Shown here piece after piece: positions 22,252-33,781 of a DNA stretch of 64,000 nucleotides. Numbering within the stretch: the stretch's first letter is position 1; every line of letters begins with the position of its first letter. Under the pieces are notes generated by a model. The model made no database searches and had not been told where the DNA came from. It was given only the letters and a program-made list of their open reading frames with translations. The stretch is taken from contig JAHLKI010000006.1 in the NCBI GenBank assembly GCA_025602905.1, positions 992,001 to 1,056,000 of the forward strand, given 5' to 3'. Source of the DNA: Phlyctochytrium arcticum. Lineage: Eukaryota; Chytridiomycota; Chytridiomycetes; Chytridiales; Chytridiaceae. Made by a program: the position numbers and the translations under genes.

Positions 22252-25200
22252 TCATTCAGGCTGTTCGTAAGCTTCAATGGGTGGGCAAGAGCAAATCTAT
22301 TGAGGATTTGGTTAGTAAACTATTGCAACTTGTGTGCTGGAAGGTCACCAAGAACTTACCAAGTTTCGGTCGCCGTAGGTGTCGTCTACCCGGCCAACAC
22401 TGGGCCAAAACTTCTTCTGGCGAAGGCCGGGGACGGGGTAGGCGGCTTGCTCTCGGGTATACGGACGGTCCCATGTCGCACCCAACAAATGATCAATAGG
22501 GTGAGGGGCGTGCGTCAATACATTGTTATCCCGGGGCTGTTTTCCTTCTTCGACATCGCGAATTTCTTGACGAATGCTAATCATGGCGTCACAGAAACGG
22601 TCGAGCTCGACCAGGGATTCGGATTCGGTGGGTTCAATCATGAGGGTGTTGGCGACGGGGAAGGACATGGTAGGGCTGTGGAAGCCGTAGTCGTGAAGAC
22701 GCTTGGCAATGTCGATGGCTTGGATGTGGGCCGAGGCGTCAAATGGTCGGCAATCAATAATGAATTCGTGGGCGCACCGGCCATTGTTGTTGACGTAAAG
22801 GATCTCGTAGTGTTTTTCGAGGCGCTTGAGCATGTAATTGGCGTTAAGCAGAGCAACCTTGGTGGCATCACGAACACCCTCATCGCCCATCATCTTCAAG
22901 TATGCCCAGGAAATGGGCAGAATGCTAGCAGATCCCCATGGAGCAGCCGAGACTGGACCAATGGCAAGCTCACCGCTGGTTTTGACGACTGGGTGGCCAG
23001 GCAGGAACGGCGCAAGATGAGATTTGACACCGATAGGACCCATACCGGGACCACCTCCACCGTGGGGAATGCAGAACGTCTTGTGCAAGTTCAAGTGGCA
23101 AACATCTGCGCCCATTTCAGCCGGCTTGCACAGACCAAGTTGGGCATTCAGATTGGCACCGTCCATGTACACCTGGCCACCAAATTCGTGGACAATGTTG
23201 CATGCTTCCAGAATCGTCTCCTCAAAGACACCATACGTGGATGGGTACGTAATCATGGTAGCAGCCAAACGGTCCTTGAACTTTTCGGCCTTGGCCCGCA
23301 AGTCGACCAGATCCAAGTTGCCATTCTCCTCGCACTTAACCGTTACGACCTGGAAACCAGCCATGGCCGCAGACGCGGGGTTGGTGCCGTGAGCTGACAC
23401 AGGGATCAGACAGACATCCCGATTTTGTTGACCCTGTGATTGCAGGTAGGCCTTGATGACGCGCAAACCAGTGTACTCGCCCTGAGCACCACTGTTGGGC
23501 TGAAGCGAGATTTGGTCAAAGCCAGTGACTTCTGTCAAAGCATACTCTAACTCTTGCAACATGATTCGGTATCCGCTAGCCTGATCAAGGGGTACGAAAG
23601 GGTGGATGCTGGAAAATTCTGGCCATGTCACGGGTATCATCTCGGTGGTGGCGTTCAGCTTCATGGTGCATGAACCCAATGGAATCATAGCCTCTGCCAA
23701 TGACAAATCCTTGCTCTGCAGGTGAGAAATGTATCGGAGCATTTCAGTTTCGGAGTGGTGTGTGTTGAATACGGGATGGGTGAGGTAGGATGATGTACGG
23801 GCCAGCTGGGGGGGAAAGTTCACTGCTGGTGTCTCGAGAGTAATGCCAATTTCCTGTGCCAACGAGTCAAGCAGAGGCATGGGAGCAAAGTACTGTTTGC
23901 GAGATGCCGAACGGTAACTTTCCTCAAAAGAAGCGGTAGCAAATACGCGCAACAGATCGTAAAGATCTTCCTTGGAAACGGTCTCGTCCAAGGTGACGGC
24001 GATCTGACGAGCATCAACTTGGCGCACATTAATACCGGCTTCCGCAGCAGCCAAGATGAGCTCTTCAGCATCATACTTGAGTTCGACAGTGACAGTATCA
24101 AAAAAGTGTTCAGTCTTGACGTTGTGGCCAAGCTTCTTGACGCCTTGAACGAAAACGGCAGTAAGGTTGTGAATACGTTGAGCGATTGCCCTGACACCTT
24201 CCGGCCCATGGTAGACAGCATACATGGCCGCCATGTTGGCCAGCAACGCTTGAGCAGTGCAGATGTTACTGGTAGCCTTTTCACGACGAATGTGCTGTTC
24301 ACGAGTCTGCAGTGCCAAACGGTAGGCTGTTTTACCAGTGACATCCTTGGATGCGCCAATCAAACGTCCGGGCATGTTGCGCTTAAGCTCTTCGCGAACG
24401 GCAAAGAACGCAGCGTGTGGGCCACCATAGCCCAGAGGAACTCCGAAACGTTGAGAATTGCCAAAAGCAATGTCTACGCCAAATTCACCGGGTGGCTTCA
24501 AGAGAGCCAAGGCCAACAGATCGGTGGCACAGGTGACCATGGCACCATTCTCTTTGGCCTTTTGCACAAAAGACTCGTAATCCAGCACACGTCCGTCGGT
24601 GGTGGGGTACTGAATCTGTACACCCATGACGTTGCCCTTGTTGGCCGCGAAATCATACTTCTCGTAATCGCCCACTACGACCTGGATCCCGAATCCTTCG
24701 GCACGAGTCTTGACGCAGGCGATGGTCTGAGGATGGCACGCCTGATCGACGAAAAAAATGTTCTTCTTACGCCTGCCTGCCGCAAAGCACATGATCATGG
24801 CTTCAGCAGCGGCCGTACCTTCATCCAAAAGGGAAGCATTGGCAACCGGCAAACCGGTAAAGTCCGAAACCATCGTCTGGAAGTTTAACAATGACTCCAG
24901 GCGACCCTGAGAGATTTCGGGTTGGTAAGGGGTATATTGAGTGTACCATCCTGGGTTTTCCATGATGTTTCGAAGAATGACTTTGGGAGTGATGGTATTT
25001 GTGTAACCCATTCCAATATATGAGCGGAAAACCTTGTTTTTGGAGGCAATGTGCTTTAGGCGTTCCAAGACTTCAGTCTCTGGCACACCGGGACCGAGCT
25101 TGGTGGCATTCTGCAAGCGGATGGACTGGGGGACGGCGGAACTGACCAAATCATCGATGGAAGCTACGCCAATCGCTGAACACATTTTCTGGATTTCGGC

Positions 25201-25455
25201 ATTGTCAGGCCCAATATGGCGACGGGGAAATGTGTCGAGGGGTTCAAAGATGGGTGTACTGGCATTGGTGACTGTTGCAAAGGGAGCGTATCTGGGAGTT
25301 CGAATGCTGCTAGCGCTGATGGCAGGCAATGTGGTGCGACGGGTAGCGGTATTTGTGCGGGTCAGAGTGTGATGATGAGTATGGGATAGGGTGAGTGGAC
25401 GGGAGCGGATTGCTGCAGTCCCGGCCACGCGTTTGATGGCGGCTGATGAAAGCAT
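22252..25455 (-). CDS. GCV2: mitochondrial glycine dehydrogenase (decarboxylating), P-protein
   Basis: The P-protein of the glycine cleavage system uses pyridoxal phosphate to decarboxylate glycine and passes the aminomethyl group to the H-protein lipoate in the mitochondrial matrix. ATG 25455 opens an Arg/Ser/Thr-rich presequence ([20 protein letters not shown]). The mature part starts [20 protein letters not shown]. The N-terminal half has [39 protein letters not shown] and [20 protein letters not shown]; the C-terminal half has [15 protein letters not shown] and the PLP-lysine motif [20 protein letters not shown] (Lys within NLHKTF), then [10 protein letters not shown] and [10 protein letters not shown]. 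The 1036-codon first exon is followed by one intron (about 22344-22299), and a short last exon encodes [14 protein letters not shown], stopping at 22252. The order and length match full P-proteins. Confidence 0.96.
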
Positions 25456-28400
25456 ATTGGATTCGCTTCAATGTAGAATCACTGGTGTTCGGGCGAGTCT
25501 ATAGATTGTTCATGCCGTTAGTCTTGGAAGTTATTTAAAAGGTGCTCTGTCCCAAGATCACCGGAATGTCGCACTTGGCGATTCCGCCGACCACAGGACA
25601 TCACGGACAAGAGAGAGACAGTACCTTTTTTCTGACTTGCGACTGCGAGTCCAATAGGATTTGCAAGTTGTGCTAATGGTCTTGGATAACTGCTCCCGCA
25701 ACGCGCAACAAACAACCTAACGCGTATCGCCTACTATCGACACTCCGCCAAACGGCAAGCCAGGGAGCCCGAGGACAGTTGCTGGCGAGGGAAGCGATGC
25801 GGATGGAGGTGAGAAGAAAAGGGCAGGGGGGGGGGGTGCGTCCTTTTATTCCTTTTCGCCCCAACTTGTGGCTCCGAGTTTGCCCGCAGCTTCTGCCTGT
25901 AAAGGAGCGTAACATCGACTCTTATAGAATTTTGATTCCAGACCGCGACTGCGCAGCTGCAATCCCTGGAACCACGGCTATCACGGCCCACCCATACCCA
26001 CGAGGCCGTCTATCCTGAATTCATAGATTGATAGTACCGGTAGGCAGCGTGGGGCAATGCCTTTGGCGCACTCGAATGTCCCAATGCTGAGGGTTTTACC
26101 GAAGTGTTGTTGACCAAAATGGGGCCCATTTTCCTAATTAAATTAATAACATGACTTTGCCAGCCAAATACAATGACTGTGCCAACACAAATGCTTACCT
26201 CATTCTTTTTACTAATTGCAATTAGAAACGTGACTCAACATGGCTTTGCCAGGCTGTGCCAGCTTTGCCCCTATGTCTTTTCAAAACTCCGCCGCCTCGA
26301 TTTTGGCCAGCCATGGCGCAGCCAAGGCGCGAGAGGGAGAGGGGGTTTTTTGCAAGGATGACTTGCCGGACAAAACCGGGAACCTCACTATTTTCGCGGA
26401 CAGAATCGGCGCGGACCTCATACTACAGCACCCCATATCCTTTCGATACCCACTATAATATATACTGGTTTAGCTCGCCTGATGCCTACTGGACACCATC
26501 CCTTGATTCAAACGCCCGTGTAAGCGCTGCCTTGGCTCATACTGGACGTCCATCGCTTCATTTCAACTCCCCTAGTTAAGAACTCCGATTTTTTTGCTAG
26601 CAAAGGGGGATAGTCTAGCAAAAGGCAGCGTAATATGGCAGCAGAAATTACCGTAGCAGTTGTTGGTATTGACAACAAAAATAAGTAGAGATATAGGCAA
26701 CAAAAAAGTGTCCAGCGTCATCCTGGCCAGGACAGGCGAACACATCCAAGGAAAGGTTACGCAAGAGAGGACAGGTACTGTCGACAAAGGAGAGAGCTAA
26801 ATGTCACAACTAAAAGTCAGTCCTGTAAGATATGGAAGGTAAGCAAGAACATGTCAAGACACGGGAAGAGGTCCAGAGTGATAGATAACGTGGGAAGGTT
26901 GGCAGGCAAGAGTATTTTATGCAGCGTTCAGAGAGCACTATATATACGGTCAAGCAAAAAATTGCCTGGACTTCGCAAAGGTATTCGAATAATGAGCAAC
27001 GGCTTCGAACAAAGCTCGGCCAAGTAAATCTTGACTAATTACAATTTGAAGGTGGGAGCGGGGGTCTCCCCCCGCCCAATGAGTAATGTCTTTGAATAAA
27101 GCTGGACCAAGTAAATCTTGCCAATAAGTAATGACTTTGAACACAGCTGGACCAAGTAAATCTTGACAAGATCTTGAAGGGGGTGCGGGGGTCTCCCCCG
27201 CCCAATATTAATAAAGAATGACTTTCAACAAAGCTGGACCAAGTAACTTTTGACAAGATTCTGGAGGGGGGTGCGGGGGTCTCCCCCGCCCACCAAGTAT
27301 TGACCTCAACAAAGCTGGACCAAGTAAGTTTTAACAAGATCTTGAAGTGGGTGCGGGGGTTTTCCCCGCTCAATAAGTGAGTAACGGCTTTGAGTAAACT
27401 CAATAAGGTAAACATGTCCAATGTCTTACTTGCTCCGAGTATTACGATATCTGAGTACAGTTTGTTCGCTTCACACGGCGTAGGGCCTTCTAGATTTCTC
27501 ACCATCTTACTGAGCCTGTTTCCGCACTTGACCCATTTCCTTCCTAGCAGTATGACAAAGATGGAAAGAACAATGGCAGCTTCTTCGTGTGCAATATGGT
27601 GAGATGGGCAGAAATATCACGATATTTTAAAGATTATAGTTAGGCAGAGGTGGACAGCTAAAATAACAATTTCCGGCATCCTTTTAGATTCATAACGTAG
27701 CTAATAATGCCCGCCAGGTGTGTAATTGAGAGTTCATTGGTTGTACTAAGGCAGCGATGAAAAAAAAAATGGCCAGCAGCTTGTTGGATTTCAAAGGGCG
27801 GCGAGGGGAACCAAATGCATGCTACTTGAACATAAGTCTCTCATATAAATCTGCATCAAGCTACATGTTTGGTTTCAGTACTTGGGTTTGAAAGTCCGTT
27901 CCTACATAGATCATATCACATTTTCTTCGAGTTTTTTTGGTCTCTGAGTGCCCTTCGTCACGTACTTGGCCCCCCAACCCGTACTGACCCCCTCCCCGTA
28001 CTTGCAGGTCGTACTCGTTGTTACTGCGAGTTCATTTCCTGAATCGTTCCCTCTTGCCGGAAACCCTCAGCACTGTTGCTTGCGCGCAGCGCACGCCCAG
28101 GGGAATAACACAGCTGCCGATCTGAATCGCCGGCATCAAATCGAACGCTGGGTATAGGGCATGACTGTGCCATGACCTAGAGTCACAAACATCCACAGTC
28201 ACACACTTGGATTACTGCGCAGGTTAGGGCTCAGCATGCAGATGTTTCCCCCTGGCGAAAACGGCCCGACAACGAGATCCCAATTAAAGGACGACTATAA
28301 GCAATCGCACCAACAGTGACCAACTCCATTACCGTCAACCACAACCGACTGCGAAAAATCGAGCCTTGTCCCCGCCGGGTGTTTGTCGTTGTTTGGAACT

Positions 28401-28972
28401 GCTCTTGCCTCCTGGATCTATACCGCTCGGCGCTACCAGAGAACGCGTGCCTCAAGACTGTCCCTGAGGACCGTACAGTATATGCTGCCCGGCTCCCAAA
28501 AAGGACAAAGACGGATATCTGAGAGTGCTCATTTTTGATCTCCGCAAATAAGGCGGTTATCCCCATCCAAGGAGAACTGCTTCGAGAATACCAGAACTGG
28601 AAACTTCTCACTAGATCTACTGTGAAAAGAGTTTGCACAGAACAGCCAACTCACCCGGTGTTTGTGAAGTTTCCCATCCTTTGTTGCCTTTCCTTCGCTT
28701 CCGGGGTAGGTTCTTACCCATCAGCCTAAACTCGCAAGGTGCAGTTGCTAAACTTAATATCAGGTTAGCGTTCCCCGGGTCGTCGAACCACGCTCGGAAG
28801 ACGTCAACTCACTGCCGCTGCCGCTGGCACCTTGCCTGCCGCGGACGGCAGTGAAGGCCCAAGCGAAACGGCAGCGCACAGTCCACAGTACTCCCGACCA
28901 TCATCCCTCCCCCGTCCTACTCGCCTTTCGAGCTTTACACCCTCTCTCGATTCGACAACCGTCTCAGAGATC
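25456..28972. other. long intergenic region with repeats
   Basis: A 3.5-kb region holding the glycine dehydrogenase promoter (right after 25455) and presumably the 5' part or promoter of the Wee1 gene. It contains a G-run near 25828-25838, an AT-rich middle part and the 27.0-27.4 kb palindromic-core tandem repeats listed separately. Open frames on both strands (for example minus strand 28231-28638) show no domains. I cannot exclude an upstream noncoding or coding exon of the kinase gene. Confidence 0.45.
26990..27410. repeat. tandem repeat of about 80-90 bp with a palindromic GC core
   Basis: Four fuller units and one truncated unit share AAAGCTGGACCAAGTAA, a TTGACAAGATCTTGAAGG-like part and a GC-rich inverted core (GCGGGGGTCTCCCCCGC). 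The cores lie near 27058, 27186, 27275 and 27354. Unit length is about 80-90 bp and similarity falls toward both ends. The function is unknown; each core could form a short hairpin. Confidence 0.75.
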
Positions 28973-31235
28973 ATGGATACCGACATCAGCCATGTCTCCA
29001 ACTCATCACATTCGCCTCGATTGGTTCAACCCCAGGGCCCTTTTCTGATGCAACCTCCAATGACTCCCAATACACCATCTACATGTAATCCCGTGCCTTC
29101 TGCGAATGTATTGACCTCCGCCGCCGACATGGAATTTTCTCACAAGCGCACTCCATCAACACAATCCGAACCAGACATGGCTCTGGACCGTAACGACACC
29201 TTCTTTACCCCACAAGCAAAACTCGTCAAACCCAATCCTGCTGCATTTCACTCAACTGGATTATTATCTCGGAAAAATAGACCACGAATGACTGGACATA
29301 CCATGCCAGAAACACCACTCAAAAAGCAATTTCCGTATCCCCCGTTTCGCGCCGCTGGTACTGGTGGGCTCCTTCAAAAGCAACATCGTTTGCCTGGAAA
29401 TAGCCCCTTTGATCTGAGTTTGGACCATTCAAATTCTACACCCGCGCGAGAACTTTTAGGATCAGTGCGATCAAAGCACAACCGCAGCCCATTTGCGGAA
29501 ACTCCCGTCAAAAATGCAAAGAAAGTTCATTTAGATTCTGGTTTTGGTCACCCATCCCATCTCGTCGACATGACTCCTCAACCACCGGTGCGGTCATTCT
29601 GGCAAGCTATTTCGCAAGAAAGCGATTCTCTCACGCCACAACACCCTTCGATACAGCCTTGGCCTGCTGGAGGTGAAAGTGGTCTACAGAGTCCGGCCTC
29701 CACACGAACGCGTACTCGCAGTCAATCCTCGCCACCTGTCCAAACATCCTCGCTCTTTCAGTCCCGATCAGGACTCTTTTCATCACAAATCAAACGCCGG
29801 CCATCCGCTTCCAGTACCGCCATTGAAGACGTGTTTTCAGCGAGCCCAGGCACCACTTCCAAAGGCTTGTTTGGACATGCTACCAGCAAAACTAATGATG
29901 GCGATATGATGGATTGTGATGATGGAGACCCTGATATTGCACTAGAAATACATCACCGACGCTCGTACTCCAATCTGATTACCGGCTATCCCGTGTTTCT
30001 CACTGTCGGGTATTTACAGCGATTACACGCTCGTGGTGGACGACGTGAGTCTCATCGATTTCTGTTTTTCTGTTCATCAGTTTTCTAATTTGTTTTATGT
30101 CTATAGCTCCATCGCCCGATCAATTTTCCCAAGATGAAGTGCATCCTGATTATTTGGACGCCAATTTCCGCATCATCTCACGGCTGGGTCGCGGTTCTTT
30201 TGCTGATGCCTACAAGGTGCAAAGTAAATTGGATGGCAAGCTGTATGCTGTCAAAAAGACGCGCCAGGCGTTCACTGGGTACAAGGATGGGTATGTCATG
30301 GTATTTGCTTTATTAATGAATAACTCTCTGACGAATGGTGTCTGCTTTTCAAAGACTTTCTAAGTTGGAAGAAGTTGAAATTCTGTGGAATATTGGAAAC
30401 AACGATCATTGCGTGTGTCTCATCAACGCATGGGTTCAACACGGGCATTTACATTTACAGATGGATCTCTGTGAGGGCGGCAGGTATGACTGACTGAGTT
30501 TGATTTGGTCCCAACTTGTTCTAACACCGAACATACAGTCTCCAGGTTTATCTGGAGGAGAAATGCCGTGATGTGACTTTGGACGAGTTGCGCACGTGGC
30601 GGATACTGACAGATGTTGCATTGGTAAGACCCGCCCTCCCCCTCTTGTTTGACCGACCCAATTTGCAAAGCTCACTCTATAACTTATGCTTCAGGGTCTC
30701 AAGCATATACACGATCTACAACTTGTTCATTTGGACATCAAGCCCGGAAATGTATTTATTACCAACGACGGGCGTTTGAAGATTGGCGATTTTGGGGTCG
30801 CATCGCGGTCACCGGTGCCACGAGGTGACGATCGAGAAGGGGATAGGACGTATATTGCACCAGAGATTCTGCGTGATTCCATGTTTGGCAAGCCCGCGGA
30901 TGTCTTTAGGTAACCACTTTGTCAAAACACATTCTGCTCAGAACAAAATCAAACTAACTCGATGATTTTTCTTCAGTTTGGGACTTATTATCCTCGAAGT
31001 AACCGCCAACGTGATTCTCCCCGAAAACGGGCCTTACTGGCACAAACTCCGCGAGGGCGATTTGAGTGAAATCAATTTCGGTGAAACCACGTCGCCCGCC
31101 CTCCTCGATCTTATCCGCAGCATGCTCGATCCAAAACCAACCCGGCGGCCTACCGTCGATGCCATTTTAACCCATCCATACGTCCTGCAACTTCAGTCCA
31201 GCCCGTCTCCTCTTGACGGCTCACTTTTATTATAG
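28973..31235 (+). CDS. Wee1/Swe1-family protein kinase
   Basis: Wee1-family kinases phosphorylate the inhibitory tyrosine of Cdc2/CDK1 and delay mitosis. A long N-terminal region is Ser/Pro-rich with many SP/TP sites typical of CDK feedback. The kinase domain follows over several exons: LGRGSFADAYKV (Gly loop), LYAVKKTR (ATP lysine), LEEVEILWNIGNNDHCVCLI, WVQHGHLHLQMDLCEGG, HLDIKPGNVFITNDGRLKIG then DFGVASR (catalytic Asp and Mg-binding DFG), TYIAPEILRDSMFGKPADVF, and the Wee1-typical ANVILPENGPYWHKLREGDL. It ends at 31235. Introns of about 45-70 bp include one at about 30045-30106. The start given is the first in-frame ATG (MDTDISHVSNSSHSPRLVQP); the frame is open further upstream without an ATG, so a 5' exon is possible. 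The kinase subfamily is well supported, but Wee1 versus Mik1/Myt1 is not fully separable. Confidence 0.85.
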
Positions 31236-31783
31236 CATATTGACCCTCTAATTTGATACTTCTTCTTTCCCTCCCTTTCCCCTCCCACTCCCTCACCCAC
31301 CCATCAAAATATTCTTTGCCCCCTCCTGTTTTTGTTCATCACGCTTTTTTCCGGCTCTATTCCCTTCTTGTACTTTCTTTTTGCCTTGATGACCTGTATT
31401 GACATAAATCACATATACATATATACCCCTCCCCCCATCATTTCGACGCATCATCTGTTGGTTTTCTATTTCGATCACGTCGCGTATTGCTTTGATTGCT
31501 TGAGATGGCACTACCTCCCTTCCAACAGTGTAGCACGCTGATGAGAACTTCCTACTGGAATGCTGGGAGGGTATCTGGTTGATTGTCTTTGACTGTACAA
31601 GCCTAGAGCAACCGCATGTAATACCCATTCTTCGGTTGAACTCCCGGGGCAGTCGTTGGACTAGCCGCGTTCTTTCCCAGGGTTGGGTAATACATTTTTG
31701 AGTCGCACTTTAACACCGAAGCGCAGTATATTCTCAGCCAATGACCGCAAGCTATTTATAGTTTTATGCACTTGGTAAGACTC
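31236..31783. other. 3' flank of Wee1 gene up to the inserted element
   Basis: Pyrimidine-rich, with short low-complexity stretches such as CATATACATATATACCCC near 31410. No gene recognised. It was contiguous with the sequence now at 49201 onward before insertion, if the element model is right. Confidence 0.4.
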
Positions 31784-31788
31784 GGGAG
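31784..31788. repeat. putative target-site duplication, left copy (GGGAG)
   Basis: The five bases immediately before the left hairpin palindrome are GGGAG. The same five bases follow the right hairpin at 49201-49205. The inner flanks of the two hairpins do not match them, which favours one 17.4-kb insertion over two separate hairpin insertions. A 5-bp match can arise by chance. Confidence 0.65.
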
Positions 31789-31869
31789 TCTGACAGTGCG
31801 GTAGTTACTTAAGAACGGGTAGCTGCCGAAGGCAGCTACCCGTTCTTAAGTAACTACCGCACTGTCAGA
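31789..31869. repeat. left terminal palindrome (I-shaped hairpin)
   Basis: A perfect inverted repeat of two 39-base arms around a GAA loop, 81 bp in all. The outer 32 bases of each arm are the shared stem; the inner part is the small GCTGCC-GAA-GGCAGC palindrome. It has the same outer ends as the right palindrome but lacks that one's second internal arm. Confidence 0.95.
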
Positions 31870-31904
31870 GATGGTAGCTCACTAAGACCGTCTCCGTCGA
31901 AATA

Positions 31905-31958
31905 GCTACCCGTTCTTAAGTAACTACGAGGAGCTAACCGTTCTTAAGTAACTACGAG
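31905..31958. repeat. two direct copies of the hairpin-stem motif inside the left end
   Basis: GCTACCCGTTCTTAAGTAAC (31905-) and GCTAACCGTTCTTAAGTAAC (31933-), each followed by TACGAG, repeat the inner part of the terminal stem in the same orientation, 28 bp apart. They look like iterons or protein-binding sites next to the terminus. No matching copies were noticed inside the right end. Confidence 0.85.
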
Positions 31959-32734
31959 AATGCCTTAGGGTCGGTCGTTAGGTACTTACATTCCTGGCAA
32001 GAATCCGCCCTCAATCAGTGAAGAATGCCGCGTGCCCCTCAATGACTGGCGCCCTTATGCTCACTAAACGTCCCAATTTCCGCGCTCTAAAAGTTAACCG
32101 CTCAAGTTTTCAAACTGTTCACTTCCCCGACATCCATCACTGTAACCAACCCGTTGGCTGGACCTGGTTTCTTTGGTTTCTTTTTTTGTTATCGATAAAC
32201 TCACTCCCCACAGCAGCTACTACTGTAAACAAACCCGTCTTCAACGCCGCAACTATCTACTGACCACGCAAAGCCTCCACGGGCAGGCAACCACAACCTT
32301 GCATCTTGTCCAAGTTCCTATCTTTGCAACTTCACGCCCCAGCGCACGGGTTCCATTTTAGGACAAATCAGAGTCGCAGCCACGCTGATGTAATCAGAGC
32401 TCCGGCGTGTTCGTGAAATACGTGTTGGTAAATCTACCTTGACCCTGTTTCATTGCAGACTGTCAATAAAGTTGCGCTTTTACGTCACGAACCTCGAGAT
32501 GTAATAATTCACTTTGGATTGGCTGACGTTTTGAGCCGTTTTGTGTAGCAACGATAACAGTTATGTGCGAATTTCAGATGGCGATTTCTCTTTTAACTCC
32601 CCCCCCTTCCAGGTCCCCCCGTTTCGGTCCCTCGCATTGGACGAGTACGGAGACGCTTAGATACCCTCGGCACACATATTATCTCAGCCTGTCTTCAATA
32701 TTGGAGCGTTTTATCCGGGTCCACTCGAGTTATC
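31959..32734. other. element leader region upstream of the first ORF
   Basis: About 780 bp between the subterminal repeats and the first ORF. It should contain the promoter of the replication gene. Plus-strand frames such as 32018-32263 have no recognisable domain. A pyrimidine-rich stretch (CCCCCCCTTCC near 32600) lies 130 bp before the ATG at 32735. Confidence 0.4.
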
Positions 32735-33780
32735 ATGGCTTCTAGTCCCCCCAATAATCGGCGGCAGGATGGCCGATTCATCGCACCATTCAACGATACA
32801 GAACCGAAAGGAGTCAAGCCTGTCTGCATCATTTGCAAGACCAAGTCCAGTACCCGCTACTGCCATCGAGATCTCGGTCTTCTTGCCCATCTTCGAGCGA
32901 ACAACGTCCCATTTCATTTCAGCACGGATGCCGGCCACAAGAATGCCACGTTTTGCAAAAAATGCTGGAACCAACTTGACCGCAAGTACCCACATCCCTT
33001 GTTTCGAGTAAATCAGAAGGAAAACGATGCCCAGGCAGTCGCAACTAGTACATCGACAACCATCACACACGTCACGCCCATGCCGGTACCGCCAATATCC
33101 GTGATTGCACAACCTGTCATGCCTACACCTGCAACGTTTGAACCCGTTGAGCCTATTTTCGGGGTGCATACACCCGTCACGCCCACGTTTGGCTCGCCCA
33201 CATTCGGCTCGCCCACGATCGCCTCACCTACGCCTACGCGCACAATCAACTTTGGCACTATCACTGTCGACTTGGAGGACAACAGGAACGATTTTGTTGA
33301 GCCGGTCATGTCCGATACCTTGAAGTTTAGGAACGGCGTTCTTGACCTGCTTGACAAGGAGTGTGATCTCAAGATGCCTTTTACATCGGATTTGGACGCG
33401 TTTATTGAGCATTTAGATAGTTGCGACAATTTGGCGACGAAGACAGCGGTCGACTTGGGGCTCTCAGGTACCTAATGCTTGACCACTCATACCAGTGAAA
33501 CTGAAACATTTCTACCAGCTGTTAGCTGGAAGCAAACAGAGTCAGAGAGAAGGAGAAGAATCATAGCTTCCATTACTGTACAGAAGGCCGCATTCCTTCA
33601 TCCCCACATCAATTTCATGAAGGATGTGTTGATATCAACCACATTAGGATTATCCGAGAGCAGTAGAAAGGTGCTCGCGTCTTTTAATTTGAGTTTCAGT
33701 CCGGACGTAGCGATGCAGAAAATGAAGGAAGCGAACGCGAGGGCGTACAAGGAGCTGACCGAACAGATGAGCGGGGTACA
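32735..33780 (+). CDS. element ORF with Cys/His zinc-binding N-terminus (may be the 5' part of the next gene)
   Basis: ATG at 32735 (MASSPPNNRRQDGRFIAPFN). Residues about 30-90 hold a Cys/His cluster: CIICKTKSSTRYCHRDLG, then H...FCKKCWNQLD, suggesting a zinc finger. A Pro/Thr/Ser-rich linker follows, with a short repeat (FGSP.FGSP.IASPTP). After NLATKTAVDLGLS an intron (donor at about 33468, acceptor at about 33518, 51 bp) leads to a helical, Arg-rich segment (WKQTESERRRRIIASITVQK, RKVLASFNLSFSPDVAMQKM) that runs to about 33780. There the coding signal moves to another frame without an obvious intron. DUF6589 proteins often carry such N-terminal helical regions, so this is probably the first part of one long protein with the following ORF. 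The exact function is unknown. Confidence 0.6.
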
Positions 33781-33781
33781 G

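Noticed and set aside
22300..23397. Long plus-strand open frame within the glycine dehydrogenase region
   Set aside because: It is antisense to a firmly identified P-protein gene, has no domain, and arises from codon bias on the opposite strand.
28231..28638. Minus-strand open frame of 135 codons upstream of the Wee1 gene
   Set aside because: No domain, no splice context, Ser/Arg-rich composition typical of chance frames.
31789..31869. Two independent short foldback (MITE-like) insertions instead of one large element
   Set aside because: Flanks of each hairpin alone do not form a direct repeat, whereas the two outer flanks share GGGAG and the interior holds a replication gene. Kept as the main alternative.
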